Assembly: GCA_964472905.1 (NCBI GenBank)
Contig: CAYYMI010000010.1
Span: 1-56,689, forward strand
Reading direction: 5' to 3'
From: Hellea sp964472905
Lineage (GTDB): Bacteria > Pseudomonadota > Alphaproteobacteria > Caulobacterales > Maricaulaceae
Length of the DNA stretch: 56,689 nt
The notes beneath the pieces were generated by a model that worked only from the letters and a program-made list of their open reading frames with translations, did not search any database and had not been told where the DNA came from. A program made the translations under genes and the position numbers. Numbering within the stretch: the stretch's first letter is position 1; every line of letters starts with the position of its first letter. Positions 49,706 to 56,689 of the stretch are shown piece after piece.

Positions 49706-51273
49706 GTGATGACCCCATTCGGGGCGGCGTTAAAGGTTTTCGTCGTGCCGTCTAGCAAGGTGATAACGGCTTTTGAAAAGGTGTCTGTGCCAAGGCCAAA
49801 AATCATTGCTCGGCTTTGATCTGACCCAAGGCCTTCTCCAGCAATGAGCTGTTGTATTTGAGTGTTTCCTGCCGAGTCCGTTACGACGGCTTTTGCGCCT
49901 AAAAACCGGGTTTGATTGGGAAGTTGGACTTTAATGCCATTTCCTGTGCCGCCAGATGATATATAGGCCTTGGATTTACCAGCAATATTAGCCCAGATAA
50001 GATCAGGCTTACCGTCATTATTAAAATCCGAGACGAGCGGCGTAATACCAAAGGCTTTATTGACGGCATTTGCTTTTTTCTCGGCGGGTAAAAATGTGCG
50101 GCCATCTTGATTGAGCAGCAATTTACCAGGGTAGCGATATAAGACCGAATTGCCGGGAAGCCGCGCATAATTCTGCGCCGCCAATAAATCTGGCTTACCA
50201 TCCAAATCCATGTCTTGAATAACGGTTCCCCATCCAAACCCAAGACGGTGAAGGCCGGCCTTTTCGGCCTTATCTGTGAAGGTGCCATTTTTATTATTCA
50301 GCAGATAATATTCTTTATTAAAAGGAGCGTCACTTTCAAGGTCTCCTCGCAATAAGGGCGTGGGCATTGTGTGACCGACATTAGAGACAAAGACATCAAT
50401 AAACCCGTCATTATCATAATCACCGACACCCACGCCCATAGGATATGAACTGACAGACGGATTAGCTGCTCGGGTGAAGCTCCCATCTGAATTGGCATAA
50501 GTTTCAATTACGCCCGTATCCTGAGCAATGATGAGGTCACTATCGGTGTCGTTATCTGTGTCAGCAAAAACAGCTGTAAACGTGTTATGCTGTCGCCAGA
50601 CGCCTGTTTCTTGGCTGACATCACGCCAGCTATTATCACCATTATTGACGAATAAATGGCTATATCCACCATAGCCTTCCGAGAATATAGTCTGGCCTGT
50701 TACTTCCTCGATTTTGATATAACCGGAAATATACAGATCGACTTTATTGTCCTTATTGATATCGCCAAGCGCGATGGAAAGCGGCGTTGTATTATCAGCT
50801 AAGGGTAAAGCTAAAGCCCGACTTTTAAAATGGTCGCCTTTATTGTCGTGAAACCAGATGGAGCCGCTATGGGCGGTGAAAAGATCAACGTCGCCATCTT
50901 CGTCAAGATCAATATGAGCCGCGCCGTGTGTGGCTTGATTATCAGGTTTTTTAAAGCGCAGGCCAGTATCTATAAATCCGTCAGGGTTATAGCGAAAAAG
51001 TTTGTCGTCTTGATTGAGGCCGCCGCCTAAAAATAATTCGTCAATCCCATCGCCATCCGCGTCAAAAGCGGCTGACCCTAAAAAGGGTAGCATGTTTTTT
51101 GAGTTAAACTCATGAATGAAGGGAAGCTCAGTAGATTCAAATCTGAGCTCTGTTGCGGCGGATTTTTTCCATTCCGCTTGATAGAGCTGCAGCGCAATTA
51201 TGGCGGCTATCAAGAATATCAAGATAAAAATGGCGATTTTGAACAACCGACTACCAAAGCTTTGCGTATTCAT
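49693..51273 (-). CDS. FG-GAP/VCBS repeat protein with UnbV-type C-terminus
   Basis: A 526-residue protein with an N-terminal membrane anchor (KIAIFILIFLIAAIIALQLY) and repeated beta-propeller blades bearing calcium loops: DADGDGIDELFLGG, DLDEDGDVDLFTA, DINKDNKVDLYIS, DTDNDTDSDLIIA, DYDNDGFIDVFVS, DMDLDGKPDLLAA, DFNNDGKPDLIWA. The end (GAKAVVTDSAGNTQIQQ) resembles the ASPIC/UnbV domain of CRTAC1-like proteins. It is probably displayed in the periplasm or on the surface for binding or adhesion. AAAGG precedes the ATG. It is divergent from the photolyase gene. Confidence 0.87.
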   Translation of the reverse strand: MNTQSFGSRLFKIAIFILIFLIAAIIALQLYQAEWKKSAATELRFESTELPFIHEFNSKNMLPFLGSAAFDADGDGIDELFLGGGLNQDDKLFRYNPDGFIDTGLRFKKPDNQATHGAAHIDLDEDGDVDLFTAHSGSIWFHDNKGDHFKSRALALPLADNTTPLSIALGDINKDNKVDLYISGYIKIEEVTGQTIFSEGYGGYSHLFVNNGDNSWRDVSQETGVWRQHNTFTAVFADTDNDTDSDLIIAQDTGVIETYANSDGSFTRAANPSVSSYPMGVGVGDYDNDGFIDVFVSNVGHTMPTPLLRGDLESDAPFNKEYYLLNNKNGTFTDKAEKAGLHRLGFGWGTVIQDMDLDGKPDLLAAQNYARLPGNSVLYRYPGKLLLNQDGRTFLPAEKKANAVNKAFGITPLVSDFNNDGKPDLIWANIAGKSKAYISSGGTGNGIKVQLPNQTRFLGAKAVVTDSAGNTQIQQLIAGEGLGSDQSRAMIFGLGTDTFSKAVITLLDGTTKTFNAAPNGVITWTP

Positions 51274-51341
51274 GATATACCTTTTAAACGGCCGATATTA
51301 TTGGCTGAGTTTGAGCTTTAATATCCAACAAAATGTGAGCC

Positions 51342-52763
51342 ATGTCCAATTCTCCTGTTATAGTCTGGTTTCGAAGAGACTTAAGAATTGCTGATAATCC
51401 GGCGCTGACTGAGGCTGGTAAAACAGGCCAGCCCGTTATATGCCTTTACATTCTTGAAAATAATATAAGCCGTCCGTTAGGGGCAGCAAGCCAGCTATGG
51501 CTCCATCATAGTCTAGTGTCTTTGTCAGATGATTTAGCTAAAATTGGCGCGAGTTTATATCTTCGTAAAGGCCTAGCGGATTCAATTTTGAATACAGTCA
51601 TTGCCGACACAAATGCCAATGCTGTCTATTGGAACCGCCGTTATGATGAGCAGGCCCGCCATCATGATAAAACGATTAAGGCGAATTTATCAGACAAAGG
51701 TATCACTCTTAAAAGCTTTCGCGCCAACCTTTTATCCGAGCCGTGGACGGTCAAAACCAAAACAGATGGCTATTATAAGGTGTTCACCCCTTATTGGCGC
51801 TCAGCTCAAAACCATATTGATATAAGTGAGCCATTAGCTTCGCCTCAAAGCCTTCACGCGTATCAAGGGGATTTGCAAAGTGATGAACTATCCGATTGGA
51901 AATTATGTCCCGCGTCACCAAATTGGGCAAAGAAAATACTACCTCATTGGTCCATAGGGTCAGACGGCGCGGCCAAAGCTTTATCTGATTTTGTCGAAAA
52001 CTCTGTCGAAGACTATCCTGAAGACCGCAATAGGCCTGATAAAGAAGCGGGCACGTCACGTCTTTCACCGCACTTGGCCTTTGGAGAAATTTCGCCCAAG
52101 CAAATTTGGCAGGCCTGTAAAGATGACATTCCCAAGGCGGCTAAGTTTTTAGCCGAAATAGGCTGGCGAGAATTTTCTTATGTCCTCTTATTTCATAATC
52201 CGCGGCTAAGAACTCAAAACTTTAAACCAGATTTTGATAAATTTGAGTGGAATAATGATGAAGAGGCGTTGGAGAAATGGCAGCGCGGCCAAACGGGTTA
52301 CCCCTTTGTCGATGCGGGTATGCGTCAATTATGGCAAACAGGGTGGCAGCACAACCGCGTTAGAATGGTAACGGCCAGTTTTCTTATTAAGCATCTCTTG
52401 ATTGATTGGCGCCGCGGGGAAGAGTGGTTCTGGGATACATTGGTTGACGCTGATCCCGCCAGTAATGCCGCAAGCTGGCAATGGGTCGCGGGTAGCGGGG
52501 CTGATGCCTCGCCATATTTCAGAATTTTTAATCCTTTCACTCAAGGCGAAAAATTTGATCCTAATGGGGACTACGTTCGAAAATATGTCCCAGAACTAAA
52601 ACATATGCCAAATAAATTTATTCACCGCCCTTGGGATGCACCTGAACTCGTCTTGCAAGAAGCAGGCGTTAAACTGGGACGGAATTATCCTAAACCGATA
52701 GTTGATCATAAATTTGCGAGAGAGAGAGCGCTCGCAAATTACAAAACCATGCGGTCACATTAA
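51342..52763 (+). CDS. phrB: Deoxyribodipyrimidine photolyase
   Basis: A 473-residue class I CPD photolyase/cryptochrome family protein. The N-terminal antenna domain starts VIVWFRRDLRIADNPAL; the FAD domain has GTSRLSPHLAFGEISPKQIW, WQHNRVRMVTASFLIKHLL, DWRRGEEWFWDTLVDAD and NAASWQWVAGSGADASPYFRIFNP. It uses blue light to reverse pyrimidine dimers. It fits an organism exposed to light, such as a surface-water bacterium. It has only 68 bases upstream, shared with the divergent FG-GAP gene. Confidence 0.95.
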   Translation: MSNSPVIVWFRRDLRIADNPALTEAGKTGQPVICLYILENNISRPLGAASQLWLHHSLVSLSDDLAKIGASLYLRKGLADSILNTVIADTNANAVYWNRRYDEQARHHDKTIKANLSDKGITLKSFRANLLSEPWTVKTKTDGYYKVFTPYWRSAQNHIDISEPLASPQSLHAYQGDLQSDELSDWKLCPASPNWAKKILPHWSIGSDGAAKALSDFVENSVEDYPEDRNRPDKEAGTSRLSPHLAFGEISPKQIWQACKDDIPKAAKFLAEIGWREFSYVLLFHNPRLRTQNFKPDFDKFEWNNDEEALEKWQRGQTGYPFVDAGMRQLWQTGWQHNRVRMVTASFLIKHLLIDWRRGEEWFWDTLVDADPASNAASWQWVAGSGADASPYFRIFNPFTQGEKFDPNGDYVRKYVPELKHMPNKFIHRPWDAPELVLQEAGVKLGRNYPKPIVDHKFARERALANYKTMRSH

Positions 52764-52824
52764 TCGCGTTTTTGTGAGGTCATTGTCACTGGAATATTCT
52801 CATTTATCCTTCTAAAGGGGCGTC

Positions 52825-53508
52825 ATGAAACAGATTGCTTATACATTAATCATTGCCTTGGCCGCTTGTAGTTCAGCCCAAAGCCCAGAATTGGCCTCCG
52901 CCGAAACAAGTCAAGCTAATGCGCCCGTCATTCAGGCTACAAAGGTCACCTCTTCAGGTCAGACAGATACAGCTATTCTGGCTGGTGGGTGTTTTTGGTG
53001 CATTGAGTCAGATTTTGAAAAACTGTCTGGCGTTACAGATGTCGTTTCGGGTTATACGGGCGATGATTTAAAAGATCCTACATATCGCGACCATGGTAAT
53101 CATGTGGAAGCTGTGAAGGTTACCTTCGACCCAAAAGTTATAAATTATGATCAGATATTAGATTATTACTGGCGACACATCGATCCAACGGATGATGGAG
53201 GTCAGTTCTGTGACCGCGGCCATGCCTATATTCCCGTTATTTACGCAAGGCCGGATCAGCTAGAGCAAGCAAAAGCCTCAAAAGCTGAGATTAATGAGAC
53301 CAAACCGTTCAAGGCCCCAATCGTCGTGCCTATTCTTCCCGCGAAGGAGTTCTGGGTTGCGGAGAATTATCACCAAGATTATTATCTTAAAAACCCCGTG
53401 CGCTATAATCGTTATCGCCGCGGATGCCGTAGGGACGCCGTCGTCAATAGTCTTTGGGGCTCATCTCAGAAGGTTAAAGCAAATACGTCTTATGGTAGCG
53501 GGAATTAA
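52825..53508 (+). CDS. msrA: Peptide methionine sulfoxide reductase, lipoprotein form
   Basis: An MsrA of 227 residues that reduces methionine-S-sulfoxide in proteins. The catalytic motif is GGCFWC (residues 54-59, Cys56), followed by VVSGYTGDDLKDPTY, GNHVEAVKVTFDP and HIDPTDDGGQFCDRG; the C-terminal YRRGCRRD supplies another Cys. The first 15 residues are a lipoprotein signal with lipobox LAAC, so the enzyme is probably anchored in the periplasm, which is less common than the cytosolic form. AAAGGGG precedes the ATG. It ends two bases from the convergent glycosyltransferase. Confidence 0.94.
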   Translation: MKQIAYTLIIALAACSSAQSPELASAETSQANAPVIQATKVTSSGQTDTAILAGGCFWCIESDFEKLSGVTDVVSGYTGDDLKDPTYRDHGNHVEAVKVTFDPKVINYDQILDYYWRHIDPTDDGGQFCDRGHAYIPVIYARPDQLEQAKASKAEINETKPFKAPIVVPILPAKEFWVAENYHQDYYLKNPVRYNRYRRGCRRDAVVNSLWGSSQKVKANTSYGSGN

Positions 53509-53510
53509 CT

Positions 53511-54995
53511 TTAACGTTCCTGTGTTGGTGTATAATCATAACCTGCCCAGACTTTAAGATGACGCCGTTTTCCGCCGCCTAAATCAATATCAATATCGGG
53601 CAGTTGTTCCAATCTTTTGAAATCAGATTTTAAGGCATCAATATAATTATTGTGGTGATTTAAAATTAAAACAGGGCCTTTTTGCGCCAGAAGAGGCCGG
53701 GTCAATTCGGCATGATGTGTGGGTTTAGAACCATATAGCCACATCTTCATGGGTATTTTTTCAGCTAGGCCATAATAGGTTAAATCATAAAATATTATGC
53801 GTTTGTCTAGGGCGAGGGTTTGATAAGCTTGACCCTTATGTCCGCGCGCGAAAACGTCTTCAATTATTTTAACAGTTTCAGGCCATTTGCGTAATCGTTT
53901 CACGGAATTAGAAAGTCCAAAACTATCGGCCAAGCTAGGACTTAAAATGACGATGGCTGCGATAAAGCAGATTATAGATTGAACGACTACCCCTCCCGAA
54001 AGCCATTTTTTAAATTTAGTGGCGTATTTTAAGCCTAAATGTGCGGTGAGGATTGATCCTGCGACATAGGCCGTGACAGCCCAATTTGCGTTCGCTCGTG
54101 ATAGTAAAGCTTGGATAGAGATGATAATTAAAGGACTAAGACTAAAACCCGCAATCCAGACACTCGGTTGATCTAATTTTCTACGCGGGGAAAAAGCTAA
54201 AGCCAAGACCAATAACCCAAATGTTATGGGGCCAAAGACAACGAATTGTTCAGCCCAAAACTGAATAAGTTCTGAGGGATGAAAAGGGATGTTTCCCGTC
54301 TTTAAATTTGCATTATCAGCCGTATGGCTAACGGTTGCAAAGTTATGCGCGACATTCCAAAGAATATTGGGCAGAAAAACAACGATCGCTATGACCGCCG
54401 CTATCAAGCCCTTGAGACTTATCAGCCCTTGTCGTGTTTTCCCATCATAAAGACAGGCCAGAGCCAAGGCGGGTAGAAAAAACAGCATCGCATATTTTGC
54501 TAAGAGACCGATTCCGATGGCAAGGCCAAGCTGGATAATACGAGGCCAAGTGGGGCTCACTCGGATATGCAGCCAAGCATTAAGCGCGATAGACCAACAC
54601 AGTAAAAGCGGGACATCTGTGCTGACAATACCAGAAGAGAGCCAAAGCGCGGGCATTAAAAGATAGACAGTCGCCGACCAAAACCCAGTTCGCGCGTCAA
54701 AAACGAGATGAGCTGTTCTAAAAATGACAAAGGCCGTTATGGAGTGCAAGATAGGGGACGATAAACGTACGGCCCATTCAGCATCGCCAAAAGTAGAGGT
54801 GGTCATCCAAATGACCCAGGCGATTAAAGGCGGTTTTGTAAAATAGCCCCAATCAAGCTCTTTTGACCACGCCCAATATTGGGCTTCATCACCATGTAGT
54901 CCTAATGGCGATATGATTAAAGCCCCAATACGTATGGCCAGCAGAGCTATAATAAGCCAGAGAGTCCATCTTTGATATGGAAGTGTTTCGGTCAC
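53511..54995 (-). CDS. GT39/ArnT-like membrane glycosyltransferase
   Basis: A 494-residue membrane protein with about ten or more helices and the ArnT/PMT-like start: LGLHGDEAQYWAWSKELDWGYFTKPPLIAWVIW, where the Asp-Glu of GDEAQYW and the PPL motif are typical of GT-C enzymes using polyprenyl-phosphate sugars. A soluble C-terminal part follows (from about residue 370). It probably transfers a sugar to a lipid or protein in the envelope; the acceptor is unknown. It is divergent from murI. Confidence 0.87.
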   Translation of the reverse strand: MTETLPYQRWTLWLIIALLAIRIGALIISPLGLHGDEAQYWAWSKELDWGYFTKPPLIAWVIWMTTSTFGDAEWAVRLSSPILHSITAFVIFRTAHLVFDARTGFWSATVYLLMPALWLSSGIVSTDVPLLLCWSIALNAWLHIRVSPTWPRIIQLGLAIGIGLLAKYAMLFFLPALALACLYDGKTRQGLISLKGLIAAVIAIVVFLPNILWNVAHNFATVSHTADNANLKTGNIPFHPSELIQFWAEQFVVFGPITFGLLVLALAFSPRRKLDQPSVWIAGFSLSPLIIISIQALLSRANANWAVTAYVAGSILTAHLGLKYATKFKKWLSGGVVVQSIICFIAAIVILSPSLADSFGLSNSVKRLRKWPETVKIIEDVFARGHKGQAYQTLALDKRIIFYDLTYYGLAEKIPMKMWLYGSKPTHHAELTRPLLAQKGPVLILNHHNNYIDALKSDFKRLEQLPDIDIDLGGGKRRHLKVWAGYDYTPTQER

Positions 54996-55083
54996 GCGCG
55001 TGATATGGTGATAATTCGCCGTAAAATAAACTCAATTTATGTGTCATTAATACCGTAGTAAGGAGAGTGTAGGAACAGAGCGT

Positions 55084-55896
55084 ATGGGACAAACACATAT
55101 TGGACATGCTCTTATTTTCGATTCAGGCGTCGGTGGTCTTTCCGTTGTTGCCGAAATTCGAAAACGATTACCCTTGCTTCAAATGAGCTATGTCGCGGAT
55201 GACATGTTTAGGCCCTATGGCGAAAAGTCTGAAGCTCAACTCAAAGCGCGTTTGCCGCGCTTGTTATGGGAATTATCAGAGATGATATCGCCGGATATTA
55301 TTGTCATTGCCTGCAATACCGCCTCAACAACGGCGCTCAAAGATATTCGTGAAGTTATTGATATACCTGTTATTGGCGTGGTGCCTGCGATTAAGCCCGC
55401 CGCGCAGATCAGCAAAACCCAAACTATTGCTGTGCTTGGAACTCCCGGAACAGTGCGGCGCAAATATGTTGATAGCCTTATCAAGGATTTTGCCAGTGAC
55501 TGTCATGTCATCCTCAAAGGGTCCGTCAATCTCGTCGATATAGCTGAGAAAAAACTGTCGGGACAGACCGTTGATCTGGCTTGGGTCAAAACCGAAATAT
55601 CGCCTTTATTTGAAGGCCAGAAAGGCGCGGATGTTGATGCGGTTGTTTTAGCTTGCACGCATTTCCCTTTGCTACGCGATGAGCTCAAAGCCTGCGTCAA
55701 TCAAACCGTGCATTGGATTGATAGCGGCGCGGCCATAGCAAAACGCGTTGAAGATGTTTTAGAGGGCTTGCCAGAGATAAAACATAAATCTCACGATCAA
55801 GAGATTGCTTTTCTTGTGGGACCAAATGCGACGCCTGTTCGCACACAGGCTTTTAATGATTTCGGATTTACGCGCGTTATTGGCTTAATGAGTTAG
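55084..55896 (+). CDS. murI: Glutamate racemase
   Basis: This 270-residue enzyme makes D-glutamate for peptidoglycan. The active-site motifs are DSGVGGLSVVAEI, YVADDMFRPYGEKS, IVIACNTAST with the first catalytic Cys, and VVLACTHFPLL with the second. AGGA occurs about ten bases before the ATG. The gene overlaps the convergent membrane-protein gene by 12 bases at its 3' end. Confidence 0.96.
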   Translation: MGQTHIGHALIFDSGVGGLSVVAEIRKRLPLLQMSYVADDMFRPYGEKSEAQLKARLPRLLWELSEMISPDIIVIACNTASTTALKDIREVIDIPVIGVVPAIKPAAQISKTQTIAVLGTPGTVRRKYVDSLIKDFASDCHVILKGSVNLVDIAEKKLSGQTVDLAWVKTEISPLFEGQKGADVDAVVLACTHFPLLRDELKACVNQTVHWIDSGAAIAKRVEDVLEGLPEIKHKSHDQEIAFLVGPNATPVRTQAFNDFGFTRVIGLMS

Positions 55897-56487
55897 TTTT
55901 TTGTAGAGGATATACAAAATAGCCAAACCAATAAAGGCCACGATTGTAAACAGGCCAAATTTTTCTTTCATAAAAGTTTCGGCTTGGTTGCCGAATTTTT
56001 TAATGACCCATCCAATAAAGAAAAATTGTCCAAAGCGCGCGAGGATACTGGCAATAATAAAGACGCCGAAATTTATTTTCATTGCGCCAGATAAAATCGT
56101 AATAACCTTATACGGGAAGGGGGTTAACCCTGCCCCAAAAACGGCGAGAGCACCATATTCATCGGTAAAGCTTCGAAACTTTGCAGCCGTATCCAGTTTG
56201 CCTAATTTCTCAAGCAATGGCTGCGCAAAGGCATCATAGGCAAACCAACCCAGAAAATAACCAACAATTCCGCCGAGAATTGAGAATACAGCGCATATGG
56301 TGGCGTAATACCAAATTTTACGATGATCGGCTTGCATCATCGCGGCGGCCATTACGGCGGTCGGAATAGGGAATATAATACTCTCGATACAAGCAATAAA
56401 ACCCAGTAAAGGAACAGCATGTTTGTGCCGCGCGAGGTCTTTGGTGCCTTCATACCATTTATCGAGAAATGCGAGATTACCTTTCAT
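55885..56487 (-). CDS. YqaA/DedA-family membrane protein
   Basis: A 200-residue membrane protein of the VTT/DedA superfamily, nearest to the YqaA group. It shows the family pattern IESIIFPIPTAVMAAAMM, a glycine-rich helix GGIVGYFLGWFAYDAF and the re-entrant motif VFGAGLTPFPYKVITILSGAMKI. Members are thought to move lipids or help keep the membrane potential. It may be its own transcription unit; upstream lies about 120 bases before the tRNA-Leu. Confidence 0.9.
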   Translation of the reverse strand: MKGNLAFLDKWYEGTKDLARHKHAVPLLGFIACIESIIFPIPTAVMAAAMMQADHRKIWYYATICAVFSILGGIVGYFLGWFAYDAFAQPLLEKLGKLDTAAKFRSFTDEYGALAVFGAGLTPFPYKVITILSGAMKINFGVFIIASILARFGQFFFIGWVIKKFGNQAETFMKEKFGLFTIVAFIGLAILYILYKKLTH

Positions 56488-56610
56488 CAGTTCCGTTTAT
56501 GCGTAAACTCCTAAGGCATGATTAAGGCGGTATATTGTCAAACATAAGAAAGCCAAAAAATCCTATAGTCTTTTGAAATCTTGTGCTCTATAGCGCTCTT
56601 TCCATGGTAC

Positions 56611-56651
56611 GCGGGTGTGGCGGAATTGGTAGACGCGCGGGATTCAAAATC
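56611..56651 (+). tRNA. tRNA-Leu (CAA), 5' part only
   Basis: Bases 56611-56651 match the 5' half of a tRNA-Leu: acceptor strand GCGGGTG, D-arm GCGGAATTGGTAGACGC, anticodon-stem strand CGGGA and loop TTCAAAA with anticodon CAA. The 3' anticodon strand should read TCCCG, but only TC is present, then the sequence changes to gtaccactttaca and AT-rich bases up to the window edge. The variable arm, T-arm and acceptor 3' strand are missing. An assembly artefact at the contig end, an interrupted tRNA or an insertion are possible. Confidence 0.8.
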
Positions 56652-56689
56652 GTACCACTTTACATTTTCAATTAAAAATATATAATAAA

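Noticed and set aside
56611..56689. Group I intron in tRNA-Leu
   Set aside because: The known insertion points are inside the anticodon loop after a U, which does not fit the break, and too little sequence remains to see intron core elements.
1..56689. Prophage, insertion sequence or CRISPR array
   Set aside because: No integrase, transposase, phage structural gene or regularly spaced repeat was seen.

Overview
The window reads as a chromosomal contig of an alphaproteobacterium of the Hyphomonadaceae/Maricaulaceae kind (marine, moderate GC by eye). The reasons are the ubiB-coaBC pair, the style of the SdhB, PolA and Dut proteins, many SDR and crotonase genes, and a sulfatase with its activating enzyme. 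The placement rests on protein impressions only. There is no prophage, CRISPR array, insertion sequence or rRNA. The right edge stops inside a tRNA-Leu(CAA) gene whose 3' half is missing.

Region 1 (1-10.9 kb) is mostly housekeeping: a gene-free left edge with palindromic repeats, a secreted EF-hand protein, sdhB-dut, creD behind its own terminator, a crotonase, a DUF4197 lipoprotein, a DMT exporter, a small gene broken by a one-base frameshift, then ubiB-coaBC.

Region 2 (10.9-43.1 kb) is a near-continuous steroid catabolic island. A leftward group carries a KstD-like flavoprotein, two tandem Lrp/AsnC regulators and a formylglycine-generating enzyme (FGE). Next come an SDR, a membrane protein, an MFS transporter and a lipoprotein hydrolase (rightward), and an overlapping leftward block of SDR, SnoaL-like, MFS, SDR and crotonase genes. 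The main rightward run starts with an acyl-CoA ligase like FadD3 and continues with HsaA, HsaD and HsaC (A/B-ring cleavage), IpdA, IpdB, a crotonase, IpdC, EchA20, two acyl-CoA dehydrogenases, FadA6, an SDR, two more acyl-CoA dehydrogenases, IpdF and a MaoC hydratase (C/D-ring degradation). It closes with ketosteroid isomerase, KstD, a 98-residue conserved protein and a Cys-type sulfatase. The genes fit one path: desulfation of a steroid sulfate, oxidation and isomerisation of ring A, delta-1 dehydrogenation, aromatic-ring cleavage, then CoA-dependent breakdown of HIP. The 9-alpha-hydroxylase (KshAB), the HsaA reductase (HsaB), HsaEFG, side-chain enzymes and a KstR-type regulator are not in the window. 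FGE at one end and its sulfatase substrate at the other suggest that the natural substrates include steroid sulfates; this is inference.

Region 3 (43.2-56.7 kb) returns to general genes: a zinc-finger protein, a TonB-domain protein, polA, an odd aspartate kinase-homoserine dehydrogenase fusion with a degraded kinase motif, a membrane protein with an FG-GAP repeat protein, photolyase, a lipoprotein-type MsrA, a GT39-type glycosyltransferase, murI, a YqaA/DedA membrane protein and the tRNA-Leu fragment.
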